Shown one piece after another: positions 1 to 5,137 of a DNA stretch of 5,137 nt. Numbering within the stretch: the first letter of the stretch is position 1; each line of letters begins with the position of its first letter. The position numbers and the translations under genes were made by a program. Under the pieces are notes generated by a model that saw only the letters and a list, made by a program, of their open reading frames with translations, did not search any database and was not told the origin of the DNA. The DNA comes from Nitrospira sp. (GTDB lineage Bacteria; Nitrospirota; Nitrospiria; Nitrospirales; Nitrospiraceae): assembly GCA_029858925.1 (NCBI GenBank), contig JAOUEB010000138.1:1-5137 (forward strand), in the 5' to 3' direction.

Positions 1-4
1 CGCG

Positions 5-796
5 ATGGGCCATGTGCTGGCAGTCCTCGATGATCTTGTCGAGTTGCGCGCTCCCTCCTCCGATATCGCCGCCTTGCCGCCGTTCAAGCGGGACGACTAT
101 GTGACTACGCACGAGGTCGAAATCTCGCACCTCGAAGACAACCTGCATGTGATGCCGGGCGAAGTGTTGGTGCCGTTTCCCGCGCTCGAGAAGGACATGA
201 AGCGCCGAACATTTTTCATGAATTTCACGCACGTCATCGGATTTCTGATCGGCTTGCCGATGGCCTATCCGATTCTGCGCTTCCTCATGAAGCCCATGTA
301 TATGCCGTTCGACAACGACTGGTTCAAGGTCGGAAATGTCAGCAAGATCAAGCAGGATGACATTGGGGTGCAGTTCCAGTACAAGAAGACGGTCAAAGAA
401 GTCTACATGCCGGAATCTGAGGTTGAAAAGAGCGTGTGGGTTCTGAAGGCTAGTCCTGAAGTGCTCGATAAGGTGTATCAGGGCAAAGATCAGGAATTTC
501 GCGATGCCTCCGGCAGGGTTATCTGGACGAACAAGAAAGATTTCCCCTATATCGCATTTTCCGGGAAGTGTCCGCACCTGGGTTGCGCCTTCAAGTGGCG
601 GCAACACAAGACCTTGGGCCAGGTTTTTCTCTGTCCCTGTCACTTGAGCATCTATGATGCAGCAGGGAAAGTGCTCGATGGGCCGGCGCCGCGCGCGCTC
701 GATGCGTTGCCGATTAGGATATCGGCGAACGGCGAAGTCGAAATTGTCGATATGGAGTTCAAGGCCGGAGTGAAGAATCAAATCCGGATCATCTAA
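5..796 (+). CDS. petA: Rieske [2Fe-2S] protein of a cytochrome bc1/b6f-type complex (5' end may lie outside the window)
   Basis: This is the iron-sulfur subunit that takes one electron from quinol at the Qo site of cytochrome b and passes it to a c-type cytochrome on the outer face of the membrane. Counting from the ATG at 5 (263 aa), box I is CPHLGC (C189, H191, C194) and box II is CPCHLS (C210, C212, H213). Cluster ligands are C189, H191, C210 and H213; C194 and C212 would form the usual disulfide. S215 and Y217 match the residues that raise the redox potential in mitochondrial-type Rieske proteins. A GPAPR motif follows at 226-230. One membrane anchor spans about 73-95, preceded by KRRTFF (66-71), a Tat-like twin-arginine signal. 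The frame is open to the left edge, so translation may begin upstream. An internal ATG at 197 (starting MKRRTFF, about 199 aa) is an alternative, but codons before it show the same G/C-ending bias as the rest. Oddity: box II has Leu where Gly is usual. The petA symbol follows bc1 usage; qcrA is equivalent. Confidence 0.93.
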   Translation: MGHVLAVLDDLVELRAPSSDIAALPPFKRDDYVTTHEVEISHLEDNLHVMPGEVLVPFPALEKDMKRRTFFMNFTHVIGFLIGLPMAYPILRFLMKPMYMPFDNDWFKVGNVSKIKQDDIGVQFQYKKTVKEVYMPESEVEKSVWVLKASPEVLDKVYQGKDQEFRDASGRVIWTNKKDFPYIAFSGKCPHLGCAFKWRQHKTLGQVFLCPCHLSIYDAAGKVLDGPAPRALDALPIRISANGEVEIVDMEFKAGVKNQIRII

Positions 797-1908
797 TGAA
801 ACAACCGTCCATTTCCAGCGCTCCATCGACTGCAATAGAGAAGATCGTCGCGTTCATCGACACGCGCGTCGGCCTGAAAGAAATACAGGCCAAGATGCTC
901 AACGAGCCGGTTCCCGGCGGTTCCCGTTGGGCCTATGTGTTCGGCTCGATCTTACTATTCATCTTTGCCATGCAGGCTCTGACCGGCGCGTTGCTGATGT
1001 TTTACTACGTCCCGACAACCGACCATGCCTATGCCAGTACCCAGTACATCATTCACGAGGTGGATTATGGATGGTTTCTGCTGGGTTATCACTTTTGGGG
1101 ATCGAGTGCGATGGTCGTCTGCGTTATCGCCCACATGTCTCAGGTTTTCCTCTGGGGAGCCTACAAACCACCTCGGGAGCTTCTGTGGCTTGTCGGATTG
1201 GCGCTGTTCGGGATCGTTATCGGGTTCGGATTCACCGGCTATTTGCTCCCGTGGGATCAGCGGGCCTACTGGGCCACGACGGTAGGGGTTGAGATGGTGG
1301 ATAAGGTCCCGCTGCTGGGTGATTTTCTGGCCCGGTTTCTCAAGGGAGGGCCCACTCCAGGCCAAATGACGCTGAGCCGGTTCTTCGTCATTCACGTGAT
1401 GATTCTGCCTGCGGCGCTGATGGCGCTAGCAGGACTGCATCTGTTTTTGTTTCGGGTGGCGGCGCCGGCCGGGCCGTTCACCGGCACGCCGGAAGAGATC
1501 AAGGCCAAGACCGACTACTTTTTCCCCCGTCAGATTTGGAAGGACATCGTGGGGATGGCTGCTGTCTTCGCCACCATCTGCAGCTTGGCGTTCTGGGAGC
1601 CGGTTGTGTTATTGGAAGAGGCGACTCCCGATCCTGGCGAGTACCATCCGGAGCCCGAATGGTATTTCCTATTCTACTTCCAGTTGCTGCGGCTAAAAAT
1701 ATTTGCGGGAGAGTTCGGGCAATTTCTGGGAGCCGTTGCGTTGCCCGTCCTTTTCATGATATTGCTTATCGCGCTTCCATTTTTCGACAAGGATCCTGAA
1801 CGGAATATTTTTAAACGGCCGATCGCTTTGATCAGCTGGATCGTGCTCATGGCGGTCATGGTGGTCTTTACCGTGTCTGCGGTCATCAATAGGGAATTTC
1901 TCGATTAG
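796..1908 (+). CDS. petB: Cytochrome b, b6 and subunit IV fused in one chain (quinol oxidation subunit of complex III)
   Basis: This integral membrane subunit oxidises quinol at the Qo site and carries electrons through two b hemes. It has 370 aa. Heme ligands are H99 and H113 in helix B, and H200 and H215 in helix D. The 15-residue step of the second pair is the b6 pattern; mitochondrial-type cytochrome b has 14. The Qo motif PEWY is intact at 287-290. Other b6-like landmarks are GFTGYLLPWDQ (145-155), KPPREL (124-129) and FFDKDPERN (329-337). Helices A-D lie in the first 220 residues and a subunit IV-like part with about three helices (near 251-271, 306-328, 343-363) completes the chain, so it is a fusion of the two b6f polypeptides without an obvious eighth helix. 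The cysteine that holds the extra heme (cn/ci) in b6f is Val48 here. The ATG overlaps the Rieske stop by one base (TAATG) and no good ribosome site is near, which suggests translational coupling. Confidence 0.95.
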   Translation: MKQPSISSAPSTAIEKIVAFIDTRVGLKEIQAKMLNEPVPGGSRWAYVFGSILLFIFAMQALTGALLMFYYVPTTDHAYASTQYIIHEVDYGWFLLGYHFWGSSAMVVCVIAHMSQVFLWGAYKPPRELLWLVGLALFGIVIGFGFTGYLLPWDQRAYWATTVGVEMVDKVPLLGDFLARFLKGGPTPGQMTLSRFFVIHVMILPAALMALAGLHLFLFRVAAPAGPFTGTPEEIKAKTDYFFPRQIWKDIVGMAAVFATICSLAFWEPVVLLEEATPDPGEYHPEPEWYFLFYFQLLRLKIFAGEFGQFLGAVALPVLFMILLIALPFFDKDPERNIFKRPIALISWIVLMAVMVVFTVSAVINREFLD

Positions 1909-1938
1909 GTGTGCGCTGTTCGGGCGCGCCAAGCGGTT

Positions 1939-2940
1939 ATGGCCAGCGAACGAGAATCAATGTCCCCGACGAAGGTAGGCTTCGGCGTCTTATGGCCGGC
2001 CTGCTGGACCGGTCTTCCAATCAAGCTGGTGTTTGCCCTGTTGGCATTTGCCATGGGCATGATGCACTTTGAGGGGAGGCTGGGCATCGCGTTTCTGATG
2101 TTGCTCGCCAGCCCGGTCACCGTGCTGGCCATGCCGATCATTGTGATGGGCCTCGGCTCGCATTTCGGAGAAGGTTTGGGGCTGCCTCTTCTGTTCCTCT
2201 TGTCGATTCCGATCGATATCTGGGCGTTCGACGTGGTGGGGAGAACATTTCTGCTTGAACGGTTCAGGAAGGAGCCGCCAGGGGGATTGGGATTCACCTT
2301 GTGGTGGAAGTCGGCGCTAGCCGGCGCTTTTTTCCTGCCGATCATGTGGTTTCTGGTGAGTGTCGTCACTGAGACGGCCGTGTCTACATCGCATTCGCTG
2401 GCGCAAGCAGAAGCTTTGAGAGGTCTGTTTGGAACGGGTCTTCCGATCTCGGAGCGCATCGGGCTCGAAGTCACACTCTGGGGCACGATCGCCTCAATGG
2501 TTTTGATCGTGCTGTTGACGATCGGTGTGTCCACGGTCGGCCGCATCGTTCGCGACATCGCCGCTGTCGCGCCGCCGGCGCCGGGGGATTATCAAGCGGT
2601 GATTACCCGTTGGGATCTTATGCGTGTTCCCGGCGACCAAGGACTCTTCCTGACGGGCGTTACGGGAACGGGCGTTCTCATGTGCCTGCTGTTCTGGGCG
2701 GTGCTCCCAGTGACAACGCCGCATCCCCACGAATGCTGCACGAAGCCGGAAGTCAAAGTTCAGGCGCCCTTCAAGCCCATCGAGGCGTTGACTCGCAACG
2801 AACAGCAGATCGGCGAACTGGCGGCGCAAGTCGAGGCGCTGGAGCAGCAGAAGGCGGGCGCGCAAGGCGAGAAAGAAAAGGGCAAGGGGAAGGCCGATGG
2901 CGGAACAACCGCAAATGCCCCTGCCGAGATGAAACTGTAG
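1939..2940 (+). CDS. Unassigned polytopic membrane protein with HPHECC motif and coiled-coil, lysine-rich tail
   Basis: I do not recognise the family. From the ATG at 1939 (333 aa) it has about six hydrophobic segments (near 28-42, 49-71, 80-98, 123-142, 178-198, 236-258). Arg/Lys-rich loops at about 102-111 and 199-229 are likely cytoplasmic, which would put the C-terminus on the periplasmic side. Just after the last helix is HPHECC (262-267), a plausible metal or cofactor site or disulfide. A Glu/Gln/Leu-rich segment at about 281-304 looks like a short coiled coil, followed by a tail rich in Lys, Gly and Ala. It is not CydB, cytochrome c or cytochrome c1: there is no CxxCH. Its place between cytochrome b and the bd-like gene suggests a structural or assembly subunit of the complex; this is inference. 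The start is uncertain: GTG at 1909 directly abuts the cytochrome b stop, and ATG at 1960 is also in frame; none has a clear Shine-Dalgarno sequence. Confidence 0.8.
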   Translation: MASERESMSPTKVGFGVLWPACWTGLPIKLVFALLAFAMGMMHFEGRLGIAFLMLLASPVTVLAMPIIVMGLGSHFGEGLGLPLLFLLSIPIDIWAFDVVGRTFLLERFRKEPPGGLGFTLWWKSALAGAFFLPIMWFLVSVVTETAVSTSHSLAQAEALRGLFGTGLPISERIGLEVTLWGTIASMVLIVLLTIGVSTVGRIVRDIAAVAPPAPGDYQAVITRWDLMRVPGDQGLFLTGVTGTGVLMCLLFWAVLPVTTPHPHECCTKPEVKVQAPFKPIEALTRNEQQIGELAAQVEALEQQKAGAQGEKEKGKGKADGGTTANAPAEMKL

Positions 2941-2945
2941 TTTGC

Positions 2946-2953
2946 GAGGTGAT
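2946..2953 (+). promoter_or_regulatory. Strong Shine-Dalgarno sequence for the bd-like gene
   Basis: GAGGTGAT matches the canonical anti-16S complement over eight bases. The GAGG core lies 7 bases before a GTG at 2957 but 16 bases before the ATG at 2966, and it overlaps an earlier in-frame TTG start (2942). It therefore decides for the GTG at 2957. It sits in the 16-base gap after the stop of the preceding gene. Confidence 0.8.
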
Positions 2954-2956
2954 AAG

Positions 2957-4810
2957 GTGAGTGCCATGCAACAAGGGGGCGGAAGGATTCAAGGAGCGCT
3001 TCGGGCCGTCGGCGGTTCTGGCGGATGGCTCGCAGGTCTCTTGCTGATCGCGGGATGGCTGGCTCTTCCTTCGATCGGCATCGCGGCAGAAGGAACCACG
3101 ACCGGACCGACCGAATATCGTGATATTCCGTATATCGGCAGCCGGAACCTGATTTGGATCGTGGCGCAGTTGCATCTTTTGCTTGCCGGGTTCGTATTGG
3201 GGGTGCCGATTTTTGCATGGTTGTGCGAAGTCGTCGCCTGGAAAAGCGGCGAAAAGCGTTACGACAAGCTTGCCAAGGAATTTACGAAACTCCTGACCTC
3301 GGCCTACTCGACGACGGCGCTGTTCGGCGGCATTCTGCTGTTCTTGTTGGTCGCGTTCTATCCCAAGCTGATGAATTATTTGACGGACATTTTCTTTCCC
3401 TCTTTTCTCGTCTACTGTTTGCTGTTCTTGCTCGAAACCGCCACGCTCTATCTGTATTGGTATGGCTGGGACACCATGCAGGAGGGCAACAAGAAGAAGC
3501 TCCACATATTCCTGGGGTTCCTGCTGAACTTTTTCGCGTTGTTCATCATGATTGTGCCCAATGCCTGGGCCACGTTCCAATCCAGCCCGGTGGTCATTTC
3601 CGATGGCACCGCCATCGAGCGAGCCTGGGCTGCGACGTGGAATCCGACCTGGTGGCCGATCAACATTCATCGGCTTATCGCCAACGTCGTGCTCGGCGGG
3701 TACATTTGCGGAGCCTATGCCGGAGTCCGGTATTTGTCTGTCAAGAGCACCGAAGAGCGGGAGCATTACGATTGGATGGGGTATGTCGGCAACTTCATCG
3801 GCGTATTCGGCCTGTTGGCTCTGCCGTTTGCCGGCTATTGGCTCATGCGTGAAATCTACCAGTACAACCAGCAGATGGGCATTACGCTGATGGGAGGGTT
3901 TCTGTCCTGGCTCTTCATCATCCAGGCCATGCTGATCGGCGTACTCTTTCTCGGCTCCAACTATTATTTCTGGCTGGGAATTACCTACCGCATTCCAGGA
4001 TCGGAGAGTAAATATCGGAAGGCGATGCTCTGGATGCTGGTCAGCTTGCTGCTGTGTCTCGCGGTGTGGATGACGCCGCACTCGCTTGTGGCCAGTATCG
4101 AAGAGGCCCAGAAAATGGGCGGAGCTCACCACCCGCTGCTGGGCGTTCTGGGTGTCATGTCAGCCAAAATGACGGTGTCGAATCTCATGATTCTCATTAC
4201 GTTCATGAGCTTCGTCATGTATTGGCGAGCTGGCAAGCAAGACACAGCAGGCTGGGCCACATTTGCGAAGGCGGTGATGGGCGCTGTGTTGGTGTTGGCC
4301 AGTCTTGCCGTCATCGTTCTCGGTGTGTGGGGATATTTTGTGCCGGCGATCGTCCGCATCAATTATTTCTCCACCTCCCAAGTGCTGATCGTCATCTTTG
4401 TCATTCTGACGATCACGCCGTTGACGGCGTTGTTGCTCAAGAGCGCCAAGACGACGACAGAGATGGTGTGGGGCGGCATGCCTCCACGCGCCGGGTATGC
4501 CCTGGTCCTCAATGCGATCATGGTTATTCTGCTCATGACATTGATGGGGTATGCGCGGTCCTCATCCCGTGTCCATTGGCATGTGTATGGGGTGATGCGT
4601 GATTCGTCGCCATATGCCTACTCGCCGGCGCTGGGCAGCGCGTCCCTGATTATGGCCTTCTGTACGTTTGCGTTCTGTATGATCGTGGCATTTATCTTCT
4701 GGGTCGCCACGATGGGTGACAAGGGCAAAGCGGCTCAGGGAGCAGGGAAGGGCGAGCTGCCGCGCGGCATTCCGGCGATGGCCGGAGGGTCGCCGGATGA
4801 GCGGCAATAG
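2957..4810 (+). CDS. Cytochrome bd-like oxidase subunit I (CydA-related), long form lacking the Q-loop
   Basis: A CydA-family membrane protein of 617 aa from the GTG chosen by its ribosome site. Residues 19-44 form a signal peptide or first membrane segment ending near GIAAEG. From about residue 60 it lines up with E. coli CydA helices I-V: H73 fits heme b595 ligand H19, the ETATLY/YGWD stretch (E160) fits the E107 region, PNAWATF fits the ANGWMQ region, and H238 fits b558 ligand H186. M325 in FIIQAM fits b558 ligand M393. Differences are marked: the E99 position is Val152, the long quinol-binding Q-loop between helices VI and VII is reduced to a short linker (about 297-310), and the GRQPW motif is not recognisable. 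After the CydA-like part come about four extra helices (near 436-461, 474-494, 512-532, 561-585) with an HWH motif (540-542). In total about 13 helices plus the N-terminal segment, against nine in CydA. No CydB gene follows. Nitrospira is known to carry several such bd-like proteins of unsettled function. Electron transfer or oxygen reduction is inferred; the CydA relationship is well supported. Confidence 0.87.
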   Translation: MSAMQQGGGRIQGALRAVGGSGGWLAGLLLIAGWLALPSIGIAAEGTTTGPTEYRDIPYIGSRNLIWIVAQLHLLLAGFVLGVPIFAWLCEVVAWKSGEKRYDKLAKEFTKLLTSAYSTTALFGGILLFLLVAFYPKLMNYLTDIFFPSFLVYCLLFLLETATLYLYWYGWDTMQEGNKKKLHIFLGFLLNFFALFIMIVPNAWATFQSSPVVISDGTAIERAWAATWNPTWWPINIHRLIANVVLGGYICGAYAGVRYLSVKSTEEREHYDWMGYVGNFIGVFGLLALPFAGYWLMREIYQYNQQMGITLMGGFLSWLFIIQAMLIGVLFLGSNYYFWLGITYRIPGSESKYRKAMLWMLVSLLLCLAVWMTPHSLVASIEEAQKMGGAHHPLLGVLGVMSAKMTVSNLMILITFMSFVMYWRAGKQDTAGWATFAKAVMGAVLVLASLAVIVLGVWGYFVPAIVRINYFSTSQVLIVIFVILTITPLTALLLKSAKTTTEMVWGGMPPRAGYALVLNAIMVILLMTLMGYARSSSRVHWHVYGVMRDSSPYAYSPALGSASLIMAFCTFAFCMIVAFIFWVATMGDKGKAAQGAGKGELPRGIPAMAGGSPDERQ

Positions 4811-4821
4811 AGTGAAGAGAA

Positions 4822-4891
4822 TTTTGAGTTTTGAATTACAAGTGTTGAGTTAGAAACTAAAAACTCAGCACTCAGCACTTAAAATTTGAGG
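4822..4891 (+). repeat. Degenerate 7-bp repeat tract forming an inverted repeat (hairpin)
   Basis: The AT-rich gap between the bd-like gene and the last gene reads in steps of seven bases: TTTTGAG, TTTTGAA, TTACAAG, TGTTGAG, TTAGAAA, then CTAAAAA, CTCAGCA, CTCAGCA, CTTAAAA, TTTGAGG. The left half resembles TTTTGAG and the right half its complement CTCAAAA, so the tract is a palindrome made of heptads. The best stem pairs 4841-4851 with 4862-4872 (11 pairs, one G-U) around a 10-base loop. Because CTCAGCA is doubled, a second register (4840-4849 with 4871-4880) is also possible. There is no T-run after it on the + strand, so it is not a typical Rho-independent terminator. Role unknown; it may be an interspersed intergenic repeat or a weak processing or attenuation structure. 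Confidence 0.7.
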
Positions 4892-4892
4892 G
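4888..4892 (+). promoter_or_regulatory. Probable ribosome binding site of the last gene
   Basis: GAGGG lies 3 bases before the ATG at 4896, a short but usable spacing. It borders the right arm of the heptad inverted repeat, and in the wider hairpin register its first bases could pair weakly with 4830-4832, so folding might affect access. That effect is speculative. Confidence 0.5.
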
Positions 4893-4895
4893 TCT

Positions 4896-5137
4896 ATGAG
4901 TGAAGTCGCACAGCTACAATTGATCGCGCTTTCAATCGTCGGGATCGGGATCCTGATTCTCCTCTTTATCAAAGCCACCTTTGTCCGGGTCATGGGGTTC
5001 GTTGGCATCGTGCTCGGATTGTTTTCGCTCATGGCGCTCGCCGTGCCGCAGCTGGCGTCCCTGCCTCCGGCGGAGGAAAAGATCGATATCTCGACCATCA
5101 AGACTCCGACCGACATCGCCGCGATCGGGCAAACGGT
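4896..5137 (+). CDS. Membrane-anchored protein, probably a c-type cytochrome subunit (3' end outside the window)
   Basis: The ATG at 4896 opens a frame that runs without a stop to the right edge (80 codons plus two bases), so only the N-terminus is seen. Two hydrophobic helices lie at about 8-25 (LIALSIVGIGILILLFIK) and 31-50 (RVMGFVGIVLGLFSLMALAV), followed by a Pro/Glu-containing linker and a segment ending in AAIGQT. That ending resembles the first helix of class I cytochrome c domains, which leads into CxxCH; the motif itself would lie just beyond the window and is not seen. A cytochrome c subunit would fit the operon, since neither a cytochrome c1/f nor any other heme c protein is present upstream. 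Alternatively it is a small membrane protein of unknown role. The opposite-strand frames over this stretch are weaker: this frame has a ribosome site and a coherent membrane profile. Confidence 0.72.
   Translation, partial: MSEVAQLQLIALSIVGIGILILLFIKATFVRVMGFVGIVLGLFSLMALAVPQLASLPPAEEKIDISTIKTPTDIAAIGQT

Noticed and set aside
1905..2558. Minus-strand open frame (217 codons)
   Set aside because: It mirrors the membrane protein on the + strand, which has coherent helices and operon spacing; the minus product is Ser/Thr/Asn/Arg-rich and shows no recognisable domain.
2719..2745. Heme c attachment site at the HPHECC stretch
   Set aside because: The order of residues is not CxxCH: the cysteines are adjacent and follow the histidines, so covalent heme c binding is not supported.
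2941..2968. TTG at 2942 or ATG at 2966 as start of the bd-like gene
   Set aside because: The TTG overlaps the Shine-Dalgarno sequence region and the ATG is 16 bases from its core; the GTG at 2957 has the ideal 7-base spacing.
3154..3852. Plus-strand open frame in another phase within the bd-like gene
   Set aside because: It is fully inside a gene with clear CydA homology, and its own product is Arg-rich and featureless.
2771..4132. Long open frame on the minus strand (453 codons)
   Set aside because: It lies opposite the end of the unassigned membrane protein and most of the bd-like gene. Its product is Gln/Arg/His-rich with no domain or membrane pattern, as expected from the complement of hydrophobic GC-rich codons.
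4840..4884. Rho-independent terminator after the bd-like gene
   Set aside because: A hairpin can form, but the stem is AT-rich and followed by AAAA, not a T-run, on the + strand; the heptad repeat explains the symmetry better.
4822..4891. CRISPR array or insertion-sequence end
   Set aside because: Units are only 7 bases with no spacers, no transposase is nearby and no target duplication is visible.

Overview
The window (about 57% G+C by eye, all genes on the + strand) is a stretch of a respiratory-chain operon. The combination is a Rieske protein, a one-piece b6-type cytochrome b, an unassigned membrane protein, a long cytochrome bd-like (CydA-related) protein without a normal Q-loop, and then a small membrane-anchored protein that is probably a c-type cytochrome. 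It most resembles the complex III-like and bd-like gene clusters of Nitrospira (Nitrospirota), the nitrite-oxidising and comammox lineage. That assignment rests on gene content and recalled family features, not on a database search.

Layout. Positions 1-796 hold a Rieske iron-sulfur protein whose reading frame is still open at the left edge, so its true start may lie outside the window. Its stop overlaps the cytochrome b start (TAATG at 794-798). Cytochrome b fills 796-1908. A six-helix membrane protein with a His/Cys motif and a coiled-coil, lysine-rich tail follows (about 1939-2940, start uncertain). After 16 bases containing a strong Shine-Dalgarno sequence comes the bd-like protein (GTG start at 2957, ends 4810). 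An 85-base AT-rich gap (4811-4895) holds a degenerate 7-bp repeat arranged as an inverted repeat. The last gene starts at 4896 and runs off the right edge after two predicted membrane helices.

How they may work together. The Rieske protein and cytochrome b form the catalytic core of a quinol:acceptor oxidoreductase, with the Qo-site PEWY motif, both heme b histidine pairs and all Rieske cluster ligands intact. The bd-like protein keeps the axial ligand positions for two b hemes but not the canonical quinol-binding loop. It may therefore work as part of, or next to, the Rieske/b complex, or take electrons from a cytochrome, and need not be a standalone quinol oxidase. The truncated last gene is placed where an electron-carrying cytochrome c subunit would be expected. 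No heme c motif (CxxCH), CydB partner, RNA gene, mobile element or CRISPR array is visible. No intergenic stretch exceeds 300 bases.
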